The notes under the pieces are model-generated. The model worked only from the letters and a program-made list of their open reading frames with translations, was not told the origin of the DNA and searched no databases. This document shows positions 25,409 to 37,478 of a stretch of DNA of 64,000 bases, in pieces (positions within the stretch are counted from its first letter, which is position 1; each line of letters opens with the position of its first letter). The stretch covers positions 496,001 to 560,000 of the forward strand of contig JADCRB010000019.1 of NCBI GenBank assembly GCA_021464245.1, read 5' to 3'. Source of the stretch: Carallia brachiata. Its lineage: Eukaryota > Streptophyta > Magnoliopsida > Malpighiales > Rhizophoraceae. The position numbers and the translations under genes were made by a program.

Positions 25409-25760
25409 TTAGCCTCTCAGGGGTAAAGCAACACTAATCTTATCCGCAGTCAAAACCTCATCAATACCAGGCGGTGATGTTTCCCAAAATCCAAGTGACT
25501 CGTCTCTAGAGATGCCAAGGTTAGTAAGGAAGTCCGCACAGTAATTCTTGTTATCGTAAAGTATGTTAGAGATGAGAATCTCAAGCGAGTTGAAGAAGCA
25601 ATAGACACTCTGATAGAATAGTCCATATAAGTTCAAGTCCCAGTGCTTCATGCCAAGTTTTTGGAGTCCTAAAAGAGAATCAATTTCCACAACAACATTG
25701 CATCAACCTCTATCCCAAGCACTATGTAACCCATAACGATGACTCTCTATTCAACCCTAA
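25409..25760 (-). pseudogene. RNase H-like fragment of a LINE-type reverse transcriptase
   Basis: The minus strand reads VVVEIDSLLGLQKL, then KNYCADFLTNLGISRDESLG and FWETSPPGIDEVLTAD. These fit the end of the plant LINE RNase H domain (VEVDSxxVVxLL ... NxCADxLAxLG ... WExPPPxIxxLLxAD). A GLHSAWDRG-like stretch just upstream near 25735 fits the preceding segment in a shifted frame. No poly(A) tail or remaining LINE body was found, so it is an isolated relic or part of a retrogene. Confidence 0.6.
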
Positions 25761-28700
25761 AGCCATGGAAAGGCCATAATAGCTAGAAAAATAAAAAATC
25801 CAAGGTCCACAAGAGTCTTTATCTCTCTTTCCATAATTATAAAAATTGAAAGGTATTATTCTAAGATTATTTTCCTCTAAAACAATTCTTTTTTTGTTTG
25901 TCTGATTTTGTTTTTACTTTAATTCCAAATTTTCTAGATGAAAGTATTTCATTTTTATTTTCTCTCTTAAAAAATTCGATATAATATATTTAAGGAAATA
26001 TTCTCTTCGATTTTAGTTAGAAAAATAGTTGAGTAGCCAAATTTTCACCTTAATCTTGGGTAGCAAATCTCAATAGTAAATTATATATAAAATTATTTCT
26101 CAATAAATTAATTATTAATATTAATCTTGGTTGCCACCAAGATTTTTTCTCATTAATATTAGAATTAATATATCTAATAAATTCCTTACCTTTCGCTCCT
26201 TCAATTTCCATCTCATCTTGGTGTAGGTACCTTCCCCTTCCTTTTTTACTGACCACTTTACCTACTACTCTATAATCATTATTTTCTATATCCAATAATC
26301 TTTCCCTAAACTTTTGCTAACTTAGTTGCCACAATTGATTTGATGATGTATATAGTTATCTAGCTCTCATATCTCGCCTTGGAGGCTATTCCAATAAATG
26401 GATCAAAGGAAAGTGTTCTACTGTTAATATCCTCTCGCAATCATCAATTGGAAAATGGTTTCCTGGATCATATCTTGTAGGTTTGCTGCATTTCTTGATC
26501 AGTATTTTCTGATAAAGAATAACAAGATTTTCCGTACATTTGTAGGTCATTCTTTTCGTTTATCAGTGCGTATCTTCCTCTATACCACTGTTATTACTTC
26601 TGCCGATAAACAAGTTTATCCATTCCACTTCCATCATTCAACGACTTGAAAGCAGCTCAATGGGAGCGCGATCGGCAAAAGTGATTAAAGTTGAAGCTGT
26701 CATTGCAACCCCTTGTGACCAATCAACACTCAGACTCGTCGTTGTCCTCAGATTTTAATTGCTTCTGTTTACTGATTCAACTACTACACCAACAATTTAC
26801 AATGTTAACTTTCACCCTTATGCTTGCAGAAACTCTGGATGTTGAATTATTGTGTACTTTGTCTTCATGTCTGTCATGTGCGTTTAATTGTCTGTCTGTG
26901 AGAAATAAGAGTTGTATGGCACTCTGCATTGTTGTGTTTTGGACATTTCTTCAATTTTTACATTTGTAGTAAGATCTTGCAATTGCATCTGGTTTAAATT
27001 ATATCTTTCATTTTGCGGTAACAAAGTAGCCTTGGTTCTTATTTCCCTTTTTTTTTTTTGGTTTGTCTTTTGTTTCTCTCATCATCTAAAAGCAAAGATA
27101 AATAGAGAGACAGACACAGAGAGGAGTGGAGAATACTTTGATGATGAGTAGCTATGAGGTTTTGAGAAGCAGCGGCTATGATGGCTGCCGTCTGCTTTTT
27201 GAGAGAAAATGAAATAAAGGTTCCAATGAATATGTACGACACAAAGGCAAATAGATTTGCAGGGAGTTTGGAAATTAACACATTACCAATATTTTTTTAG
27301 TCCAAGTAAATTGGAACTCAGTGCAAACGGGTTTAAAAAATATAAATTTGTAAATTTATAATATTCCTTTAAAATGTCAAAGTGTAATTGAATTTTTATA
27401 AAGTATTAAAGGACATATAATGTCTTTTAAGTGTTTAAATTTTATATTTCATTGCTAGTTATGTAATCCAAATACTAGAAGAATAATGCTAAATATTTTA
27501 AAAATCGTGTTATGAAATATCCTGAAATATATAATAATGAAAAGAATCGTTAACTTTATTCCTTTTTTGATTTAACAGTGTTAGAAAAATTAATGATTAT
27601 TTCCATAATTATACATTTCGAGATGTTTCATGACACAATTTTCAGCATATTTAGCACTACTCATGCTAGAAAAGATAAATCAGGGTCAAAATATCTAGAT
27701 TTATTACGTTTATTAATCAAGTAGAAATGGAAAATACTTTAATTTCTTAAAAGAATTGATATTTTTTGAACATAGTTAAGAATAGATAATGAAAGGACTT
27801 GCTGCATGCGATAATTCTCATAACATTTTTTTTTTTCTTTCAAAATAATTGTCCTAGTTCTCACAATTGATTCTGATTGCCTTCCTTTGTTAACATAAAC
27901 AATCGATGTAAAAATTCTATAAATTCCTATATCTCTATCTCTTTTTAATTAAGAAAAAAGGCTTTACCATACCAAGAGAAAGTACAAATGTGCCGAATTT
28001 TTTTCTTATTTAAATTACAAGATTGGTCTTGTAATTCAAATACATAAGTTTCAGAAGACAATAAATCCGGTTACCATTAAAACAACTGAACTTCAAAAAC
28101 TAATTAGCAACCAAAAGAATTGAATTTATAAAAGATCATGGACCAAAAGAACTAATAAGATATTCACATTCACATTAAGAATTGAGTCAAAAACAGAAAT
28201 AGCCATTGATCAAAGCAGTACCTGCAATTGAGTTTAGACCTTCTACCTAAGAAGATTAGAGCCACTGACTAATGCATGATTTATTCTTAACAAATCTTAA
28301 TCTAATCTACCGCATAATAGTCCATAATAGAGATTAAAGCAATCTACTAGTGACCAATATTGTCACTATTAGTACTTGAAAAAAAAAATTGACACTACTA
28401 ATTACTAAACAGGAAATTTATTTTAAAAGAAAAAAAAAACCAAAACTTCGATCTCCGTACCACGGATGCAGACTTATTGTCATAATATTTTTTTTTTAAT
28501 TTATTGAGAAATTTTGATTGTATGTTGGGTATTTTCCTTGAGTATTTTTTTAATTATGTGTTTTCCATTTTTGTTTCTATAAACTTTTGAATATTTAAAA
28601 ATGATAAAGATGTATTTTTTTTTAAAAAAATGATATAGATATAAACTTTATAGTTTTATTTATCCATAACACAGGAAAAGGATTGGACTTACTAGGAATT

Positions 28701-30390
28701 TGCACCAAAAAATAAATAAATAAATAAAATGCGAGCAATATTACAACAACATAAGGGTAATAAAATAAATTTTTTGCTTACAGCTTCATTTATTTATGTG
28801 ACCAAATAAAGTTATGATCGATTCATGTTTTTTATTATTATCCTGTTACTCCATAGATATCGCTATGTAATTTTCCTCTTCGTAAAATACCTCCTAAAAC
28901 ATATAACAAGTCACAGTATCCCTACTGGCATCCATTCAAAAAAGGAGCTGTAGAAAATCTAAAAGGTGTATTTCTTTCGGAGCTACCGATTAAAAAGGGC
29001 AAAAAAAAAAAACCTTTAATCCTCCCTTGAACCTGTAAATATGGCATATCTTAAAAATGTTTCGGTGGCAAAGTTACCCTGTTGGGGTGGATCGGTAGTA
29101 GTTATAGTAAATTTCTAAATTCACAATGGCACAAAAGACCCAAGAATATGGAAAATCAATAACGAAACAAACAATAAGGAGCTATAAATAATCAAACAAA
29201 TTTGCATACTCAACAGGATCCGCTAAAGATTCTGCAGCGTTTGGATTACTCTGTAAATAAATACAACAATCAACAAATGGATACGCCGAAGGTTTAACAA
29301 ATGTGACCTTTTTTCTCCCCAAAGAAAGGTAATTGCAATAGACACTTTGAATTGTGCAAATTATATATATATATATATATGCACACACCAAGATTCTTTA
29401 AATATATAAAACCTTTAATTGAGACAAAAAACAAATTGGTTCATTTAATTAATTACCAAAATTTACTTCGACTAACAAAAATTTTTAAGTTCAATAAAAT
29501 TCAATTTGATCTGTTAATTGTTTATCTTTTGTTTTTTTTATATTACTTCAGCTAAAGCAAATTATATATGTACATTTGGAGTAGGGCAAATTATGGGAGC
29601 TGTTACAGCCGAAAAGCTTCAGGGGCCCATCCCTAAAAGTTGCCCCGATGCAGCTAATGAAGGGCTTGGGGAGAGGAGTCTTTTTTTTTTTTTTTTAATT
29701 TATAAGAAGTCTTATTAGATATATAAAGAGGGAGAGAAATAAGGTTAATGAGAGTTAAATCTCTCACTTCGTAATTGAAGGGCACTCCTCTCAAGTATTA
29801 AAACAAATGTTCAACCTCATAGAGGAGTCCTTCAAGGGTGAAGAAAACGACATCATTTTCTTTGTGAGCTTTTAACACAACTGAAGATGCAGCGGAGTCC
29901 CACATATCCGAGGCCTGCCTTTGGTTTCGGAATGGTCAAATCCACTGAGAGGCTCCTCCAGAAGCCGAGCCCAACCTAAAAAGTGTGATCAGCTTGTTAA
30001 ACTACCCATATCAAAGAATAGGCCCAACTTATGGTGTGGTTCAAGACCAAAAAAAATAATAATAATACCTCCATTGAAACCAAAAAAAAAAAAAATAATA
30101 ATAATAATGGTGTGGTTTCCTCTTTTTCGTTTCATCGAAACCAATGCATAGCTGCTTATTTAGACCTGTTTTCAAATGCTAATAAAAGAGTTACTGCAAA
30201 ATGCTTTTTTTTTTTTTTTTTGGAAAAAACTTATTACTTGGGTTTGCCTAGCTCAATGCAGCTTCTGCTAGGAAACAATAACAATAACCATCATTTTAGA
30301 TCATAAAGGTTCTTGAAACCAATTGCCTAATAAAGAAACTTCTATGTTGAAGTTGCATGTGTTAAACCAACAAAGAACAAAAAGGAGGCT
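25761..30390. other. Gene-poor intergenic DNA
   Basis: Open frames here (for example 26050-26295 minus, 26455-26649 and 26691-26969 plus) have no family likeness and are not bounded by convincing splice sites. Poly(T) and TAA/ATA runs are common (27830, 30055-30110). I see no RNA gene. Confidence 0.5.
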
Positions 30391-30519
30391 TTAACCAAAA
30401 AAAAAAAAAAAAAGCTTAGTATGATCGCTCATTTGGGGAAAACAACTTCCTTTACATCCGAATGGGGTTCCCGTGCTTTTGTCCAGACAAAAAGAAAAAG
30501 AAAAGGTTGGGCCAATTGG

Positions 30520-32165
30520 GTCCGGCTGCTTCCCTTCATTCTTTGGACCACTTGACTGGGAAAGTTTTTTGTAGAACCTTTTGAAACAGGCCCCCATTAT
30601 AGGATCCTTCTAACCATCAGACTCGGGAAACTTTCATTTTGGGGAATTTACTACCTTGATTTACTGCAAAATTATCTTAACGGATATTAAATTTTTCATT
30701 GATATGAAAAAGTTTAGAAGTAGGAGAGGTGTTTTTACGTTAAGATTAGAGAATGCCTACAAGTTACTAGAGTTTTATAAAGAAATTTATATGTCACTTA
30801 TCTATTACTCGTATTTAAGTCTCAACTGTAGCAAATTAGGAGGCAAAAATAGTGGACAAATGAAATTGTAAGTTGAATAAGTCAAATTAAAACTCCTTTA
30901 TTTTTTTTTAACCTTTCACGAACTTCAATTCATTATTACAAGATGTAGAGTTTGAATCTCAATCAAATTCCTTCCACTCCCACCACGGATTATCATTATA
31001 TGCAGCCATTAAGAGCGTAATAATCCTCAGCAGATGGCCTACAAGAGAAAATAATAGTAGTCATGGTCAAGAGATTATTTTGCATATAAAATGACTCATA
31101 CTACGTAATTTTGGTTATACCAAAGTCCAGGAGCAGTCAAGGTGGGTGGCTATTGATGTCCATATTACACATAAAAGAATGCCATGGACGATTGAGTGAA
31201 AGATGACTAATACCTACCCACAAACTCAGTGGTTGCGGGTCAATTCCAGACTTTTTATAGTATATCTTGAAGAGAATATGATATATTTTTTGAAGTCTTT
31301 TTTTTTTTTTTTTGTCAACTTTCAACCCATCTTAACTTTTCTCGGAAGTGAGGAGACAACACATTACATAACAATGTGAACATGTTTGTCTTTTCTAGTC
31401 TCTTATTTTATTTCTGGCGTCAAGGAAAAAAAAAACAATGTGAACATGTTCAAATTTCGTCTCGGTCAATTAAATGAATTTGGGTCTTCCAATTTTCTTC
31501 TTTATAAAAACAACGATAATACTATATGATTCCGCAGGACTAAGGATTATATTAGGATATCAATCTCATTGTTTGTCCCAATCGGGGACACAATTTTCAA
31601 CTTACAGTGACAATGAAAAGGCACGTAAATAAAATAGAAAGACTTTGACACAAATGCTCGTGTATGTATGATGCACACGGCAAATAAATCTTTGGTTATA
31701 ATAGGGACAAACTATAAGGATATAAAAAATAATCTTTGAATAGCGATAAGTAGTAGAAAATTTTTTTAGTACAAAAAAATGAATAAATTTTTTTTAAATT
31801 AAGACTTAGAATAATATTAAGTAAATTTAGGATAATACTAAATATGTTTAAGATTTATTTTTAAAAAAATTTATTATTTTTTAGAAGATAAACTCATTCT
31901 TATAACTACTTTATAACTATATTTTTTATGTACTTTTAGTGGGATTCATTATAATAATTAATGAAGTTTGCAGCCTGAAAAAAAAAAAAGACGAGAAAAA
32001 CTGATGAAAATGAAATTAGTATTCCTAATCTCTAAACAAAAATTTTAAAAAAAAAGAGTTGAATATGAAATTGAAAATTCGGTACCTTATCTCTCGTTTT
32101 CTAATTTTTTTAGCCAGGTCTTTGTTTTTGAGTTTGTTGGTAACAAAATTATATCATCCATAACT
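30520..32165. repeat. Long low-copy repeat, copy 1
   Basis: Matches 47690-50243 plus 61248-61345 (copy 2) in order over its whole length. Matching blocks include GGAATTTACTACCTTGATTT, GTAGCAAATTAGGAGGCAAA, CAGATGGCCTACAAGAGAAA, TGGTCAAGAGATTA, TATCTTGAAGAGAATAT, CTTTTCTCGGAAGTGAGG and CTCTCGTTTTCTAATTTTTT. It has no open frame. Copy 1 lacks the insertions present in copy 2 and shows the empty sites. Nature unknown: segmental duplication or a non-coding element. Confidence 0.65.
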
Positions 32166-32369
32166 TGGAAGAACGGCTGCAAGAACGCGTAATTTCATGC
32201 ACGCAAAATAGGTTTATACAATAAATAAAGTATTTTATATTATACTAATAATTTTTATAAAATATATGGGAAATTTTTGTGAATTTATACTATTTTACTA
32301 TATATCACTTATATGTTGTATAAAATGTTATTTGTATAGTATAAAAATATTCCGTATGTAGTATAAAAT

Positions 32370-32700
32370 GCCCCAATATAGGATCCGCCTTGGGAAACTT
32401 TAATTTTGGGGAATCTACTACCTTAATTTATTTCAAAATAAACCTAATCGAGATTGATAATGGTAGCACTACTTGTATTTGAGTCTCTAAATGTAGCAAA
32501 TTAGTGTACAAAGGTGTAACTTACAAGAACACAAATAAATCAAAATCATTTGGTAGCCTAATCCATAACAAATCGACATTAAAAAAAAAGTTAGGATTGA
32601 GACATTTTTTGAATATACAATGACTGGCACTATTAGGATATGATTAGAAAAATCTGGTCGCCATTGATACCTATATACAAATAAAATTGCTTACCTAGTT
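32370..32700. repeat. Long low-copy repeat, partial copy 3
   Basis: Matches the first part of copy 1 (about 30605-31160) in order: TATAGGATCC, GGGAAACTTTAATTTTGGGG, AATCTACTACCTTAATTT, CTAAATGTAGCAAATTAGTG and CCATTGATACC. It is shortened by internal deletions. Confidence 0.55.
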
Positions 32701-32983
32701 TTTGTTTTTTTTGTTGGTTTAACTAGAGATGCTTAAAAATGAAATTTCCTAATAATTGGTATTAAATATGGAATAACAGTTGGCCATGGAATCATCCTAA
32801 AGAAATAGTGAAATACATGCAGACAAAAGGAGGCTGTTATTTCTATGGTACAACCTGACAATTGAGCCTTTTTATTTTTATATTTATTGAGACTAATAAA
32901 GTTTGGAACAGGTCGGAGTCTAGTGCCCTTCTGTAATCGACCGCTAAATGGTCTAACGGTTAGTGGAGGCTCTGAAAGCCTCA

Positions 32984-33915
32984 CGTAAACATTAAAAAAA
33001 AAAGAAAGAAAGAAAAAAAAAAAAAAAAAAAAGTCAATAGTCAACTTATTCCTTTCGCATGTGTACTTTTACACGGAAAAGTCGACTTATTCCTTTCTCA
33101 CGCATGCTTTCACACGGAAAAGTCAAAAAAGTCGACTTATTCCTTTCTCACGCGTGCTTTCACACGGAAAAGTCGACTTATGTCTTTCACACGGAAAAGT
33201 CGACTTATGCCTTTCACACGCGTGCTTTCACATGAGAGGGGAAACCCTATAAATAGACCCCTACCCCTTAGTTCAAAACATATTCAGCAAATCTGTAAAA
33301 CAGAAAAATTCAGAGAATTTGAGAGAAAAAGAAAATTTTGAAAATCTCTTAATAAAATTTCTCCTTTTCTTACATGCTTTTACTCTGCAGTATACTCTCC
33401 TAACTCCTTTTTTAGAGATATTTCAGGGGTAAGGCCCAAAAAATTTGTTGTTTCCATTTCCAAAGTTATTTTTAGATTTATATTCTCCGATCGCCCTAAA
33501 TCTGAATTTATGAGAATATAAATCTGAAAATATCAAATTACTACAAATCCGACCGGGATTAAGTCTTATACGGCCCTCAGCAAAATTCAGGCAGTTCATC
33601 CGAGAACAAGTCCCTTCGACCCTCGGTGAAATTATGATAGATCGGCTCAGATCTGGTCTCTACGGTTCTTAACCGTAGTCAAAACGTCCAAATCAGATAC
33701 AGTTTCAGTCTATCCAGTTCAAGAAAAAACAGTGGAAATTATTTCTGTCAAGATCAAGCTCGTGCAGCCCTTAACGGAGTCAAAAAAGGAACACTAATTG
33801 GAGGATCTACGGAGATCGAACCACGTAAATTTTCTTTTTATTTTAAATTTTTATTTGTAATTTATTTTTGTATTTTCGAGTTTAATTGTTTTAAACTCAA
33901 AATTTACGCTTTACA
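32984..33915 (+). repeat. Solo LTR of the element A/B family
   Basis: From about 33230 on this sequence follows the LTRs of element A closely: TATAAATAGACCCC, then CAGCAAATCTGTAAA, CTCTGCAGTATACTCTCCTA, GATATTTCAGGGGTAAGGCC and an end of AATTTACGCTTTACA. The start is CGTAAAC in place of TGTAAA. It is flanked by CCTCA (32979-32983) and CCTTA (33916-33920), a 5-bp target repeat with one change, and no internal region lies next to it. This is what LTR-LTR recombination leaves. Its U3 has unique direct repeats. Confidence 0.8.
33040..33230 (+). repeat. Direct repeats in the U3 of the solo LTR
   Basis: Four to five copies of ACACGGAAAAGTCGACTTAT followed by (T)CCTTTC and, in most, TCACGCGTGCTTTC. 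Each unit holds the palindromes AAGTCGACTT and CACGCGTG. They sit just upstream of the LTR TATA box (TATAAATAG near 33250), where retroelement enhancers lie. Confidence 0.75.
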
Positions 33916-33920
33916 CCTTA

Positions 33921-35497
33921 TTTTCTTGTTTAGCTAGTTTTTCCTTCAACATGTAAACACACAATCTAATGATGTTGTCGAGGCTTTAAATAAAGTAGTT
34001 TTGTCTACTGTAAGAGAGGTAATATCGAAAAATTCTCTAAGCCATGTTTCTGTGGCGGATGCACATTAAAAAAAAAAAGGAGGTATAGTTTATCATAATT
34101 TTAACTCATTATCCTCCATCAAATTAGAAATTTGCCCTCATTCAATGTTATATCCACTCAAATTAGAGTTTGTCCCATACTTTAGATCACTGGGGGACAC
34201 ACATTAGGTTCAGTGTAAGCAAGTCCCCACAAAGAAAAAAAAAACGTGTAGCTTATTTTAATTTTAACCTATTTCCTACACTCAAATTGGAATTTTGCCT
34301 ACACTCAATTTTATATTCATTCAAAGTTAAAAAAAATACATTATTGATCTTTCAAGGAAATTTGTTGAGACAAAGAAATATGTTGTATATTCGCAATTAT
34401 ACTGCTTTTAAAATTAGCTTTAATCTTGCCAGTAGCACCCGCTACAATAAAAAGGACATTCTTTATAATGAATTTTATCAAGAGCAAATTGCATGATTGG
34501 ATAGGAGATGAATGATTAAATGATTTTTGAGTTACAAATATAAAAAGATATATTTAATTGTAATAACAACGAAAAAATTATAAAAAGATTTCATAATATG
34601 AAAGATTGTCTTTAATAATAGTAATAGTTATATTAAATATTTGAGACTATAAAATTGTTATGTTTTTAAATTCATAGACTTTTTGTCTTTTGTTTCTTTA
34701 TATGTATGTAAATTTATACTCATCTTCACAAAAATTTTTGAATTTGTCGCTGTCATATTTTCTCTTTTATTTAACAAGATATAAGTAATTTATTTGAATA
34801 AATGAAAGTTTAATCTTTTACAAAAGAAAAAAAGGAAAGAGAGAGAGAGAGAGAGAGAGAGCTTAGAATCCACAACTTCCCATTTGGCCTCCAAGCAAAT
34901 TTGATTCATTGCCAAGCGTTAACCAATGAGATGGTCAAAATTGTGTAGCTTTTAATAAGTTGTAAAAGAAAATGTAATTGTCGAGAAATAATTTCGAATA
35001 AAAAAATGCCGACATCGACATCCCGATTCACGAGCCTGCACTCCCGGGTGGCATTGGCAAAGATGTACCCATTTTTATTCATGCTTCGACTCTTTATGGT
35101 GGGGAAATTATATTTAAGATTTCCGTTGGAAAATAGTTGGAAAATTTTCTGTTACTCAACTAAAATTTTGATACAATTATTGGGTCTCGGAAGTTTGGAA
35201 ATGAGCACCAACAATAAAATAGAAGTTTAAGGAAAAGAAAAATAGATATATAGATTTAACCTTTGTTCGGATTAAAAAGTTTACATTTACAAGAAAAGAA
35301 AAAACGGATCAAAAGTATTTATTGATAAAATAAATAAAGAAATTATAGTATCTCGTTAAGGCTTATTGTACCCAGAAACTTAATCAACTAAAATGGATAT
35401 TTTATTTATACAAATCTCACAGCATACCAAATATTTAAAAGTACAAAACTTTTAACAATAATAAGTGACAAAAGTCTCTCTCCCTTTCAGTACATCT
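33921..35497. other. Intergenic DNA
   Basis: No gene seen; a GA microsatellite lies at 34837-34861. The 108-codon frame at 34170-34496 has no recognisable domain. Confidence 0.5.
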
Positions 35498-35505
35498 CTC
35501 ACAAA

Positions 35506-36241
35506 TAGATGTGGCAAATGGGCGGGTTGAATCGATTTCGGGTCGGGTTATTTGGATTTCGGGTTATTCGAGTCTCGAGTTTATCGGGTCTTAGGTTCAT
35601 CGGGTTTCGGGTTTTTCAAGTCTCGAGTTTTTCGGGTCTTGGGTCATTCGAGTCTTAGATTTATCGGATTTTAGGTTTATCGGATCTCGAGTTTATCGAG
35701 TATTGGATATTTCGGGTTTCGAGTTATTTCGGATTGGGTTATTTCAGTTTTCGGATTTGATTCAAGCGGGTCTCGGATTAATCCATTGTAACATTTTTTA
35801 TTTTTTACCATACTCAAAAATTATGTTTGTATGTTTTATCATAATACTTAAAATAATTAATCAAAATGCGAATAATTTAAATTTTAATTATTTAAAAATA
35901 TCAAATAATATAATCCACCTAATAATATTTATAATTAATATAATATACAATTAATTAGTAAGAAACATATTATAGTTAGGTGTATAAATTGTTGGAAATA
36001 TAGGTTCGGGTTAATCGGGTTACCTAGGTTTCAGATTGCTCAGATTTCGGGTCTTCCAGGTTTTAGATTACTTGGCTTTTGGGTCATTCGGGTTTCGGAT
36101 TATTCGGTTTCAAGTTGTTTCGATTTTGAATTTCTCGGGTTACAGGTCATTGACTTTTTTAGTCAAAATAAGTCGGGTTACGTCGAATTTCAGTTAAGTT
36201 AAATCAGGTGATTCAGATAGAATCAACTTTTATCACCTCTA
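35506..36241. mobile_element. Non-autonomous hAT-type element with an internal TCGGGT repeat
   Basis: The ends are TAGATGTGGCAAATGGGCGG and, reverse complemented, TAGAGGTGATAAAAGTTGAT, an imperfect terminal inverted pair. Both sides carry the identical 8-bp direct repeat CTCACAAA (35498-35505 and 36242-36249). Eight-base target repeats are diagnostic of hAT transposition. Most of the interior is an array of TTTCGGGT, TTATTCGAGTCTCGAG and similar words, broken by an AT-rich middle (35800-35990). No transposase. Confidence 0.88.
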
Positions 36242-36389
36242 CTCACAAACTTGATGTCAGATCAATACAAAATATTATAACAAACACATATCTTAAACAT
36301 ATAAATAATATTCTTAAACTAATATCTCTCTGTACCAAGAAGTGGTGTATCTTTTTCTTTCACCAGTTCAGCGAGGTCAGACGAGCAAG

Positions 36390-36438
36390 GGTCTATGAAA
36401 GGAAGCAATTATGAATTCAAATCGGAATTTGATCATTG
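36390..36438 (+). pseudogene. Left part of an ORF split by element A (LINE ORF1-like)
   Basis: In the frame used at 46792-47016 on the far side of element A, this side reads KEAIMNSNRNLI before the target repeat CATT. Removing element A and one target copy gives one continuous open frame across the site. See the entry at 46788. Confidence 0.35.
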
Positions 36439-37236
36439 TGTAAAGGGTAAATTTCGAGTTTAAAACAATTAAACTCGAAAATACAAAAATAAATTACAAA
36501 TTGAAAATTGTAAAAATAAAAGAAAATTTACGTGATTCGATCTCCGTAGATCCTCCGATTAGTGTTCCTTTTTTAACTCCGTCAAGGGCTGCACGAGCTT
36601 GATCTTGACAGAAATAAATTCCACAACTTTTTCTTGAACTGGGTAGACTGAAACTGGATCTGATTTGGACGTTTAGACTACGGTTAAGGACCGCAGAGAC
36701 CAGATCTGAGCTGATTTGGCTTAATTTCACTGAGGGTCGAAGGGACTTGTTCTCGGATGAGTTGCCTGGATTTTGCTGATGGCCGTATGAGATTTAATCC
36801 CAGCCGGATTTGTAGTAATTTGATATTTTCAGATTTATATTGTAATAAATTCAGATCTAGGGCGATCGGAGAATATAAATCTAAAAATAACTTTGGAAAT
36901 GGAAACAGCAAATTTTTTGGGCCTTACCCCCTGAAATATCTCTCAAAAAGAAGTTAGGAGAGTATACTGCAGAGTAAAAGCACGTAAGAAAAGGACAAAT
37001 TTTCTTGAGAGATTTTCAAATTTTTCTTTTTCTCTCAAATTCTCTGGATTTTTCTGTTTACAGATTTGCTGAATATATTTTGAACTGAGGGGCAGGGGCC
37101 TATTTATAGGGCTCCTTTCCCATGTGAACATCACATGGGAAAGGAATCTTTTTTTTGAAATATTTTTCTTTGGCCGGCGTTGCTGATTTCAAGGTCAGCA
37201 ACGCCGGCCTTTGACTTTTTTTTTTCTTTGTTTACA
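36439..37236 (-). repeat. 3' LTR of element A
   Basis: 798 bp. On the minus strand: U3 with two inverted repeats, TATA box (plus-strand TATTTATA at 37101-37108), R/U5, ending CTCGAAATTTACCCTTTACA. It differs from the 5' LTR at scattered positions only. Confidence 0.9.
37114..37209 (-). promoter_or_regulatory. Two perfect inverted repeats in the U3 of element A
   Basis: Inverted repeat 1: arms GGCCGGCGTTGCTGA (37172-37186) and TCAGCAACGCCGGCC (37195-37209), 8-base loop. Inverted repeat 2: arms CCTTTCCCATGTGA (37114-37127) and TCACATGGGAAAGG (37131-37144), 3-base loop, a few bases from the TATA box. Both recur in variant form at the same places in element B. Likely protein-binding sites of the retroelement promoter, or hairpins. 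Confidence 0.75.
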
Positions 37237-37256
37237 AATGCCCCCACTTCAAGGGT
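37237..37256 (-). promoter_or_regulatory. Polypurine tract of element A
   Basis: On the minus strand GAAGTGGGGGCATT directly precedes the 3' LTR, matching TAAAGTAGGGGCATT in element B. This is the expected plus-strand primer site. Confidence 0.75.
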
Positions 37257-37478
37257 CGGTAAGGAAGAATTTTACAGAGATGATTCGAACCGAGTCTTGA
37301 AGTCCAGTTTGAAATTTGGAAACGTCCTGATGAACATTGAATCTTGGAGTCTTCTATCTTTGACCATTTCTGCTGTTGTTGGATCGCAATAGGAATCCGA
37401 TACGATCTTGAGAAAGTTAGCAGCCCAGCCAATATAAAAATTGACATTCTAGCTCCAGGTGTATTCGAGCTTCCATAG

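Noticed and set aside
26050..26969. Cluster of 60-92 codon ORFs on both strands
   Set aside because: No family likeness, no consistent splice borders, and no repeat homology; not enough to call a gene.
33040..33230. CRISPR-like direct repeats
   Set aside because: Units are contiguous or overlap without unique spacers, in a plant LTR upstream of a TATA box; they are enhancer-type tandem repeats.
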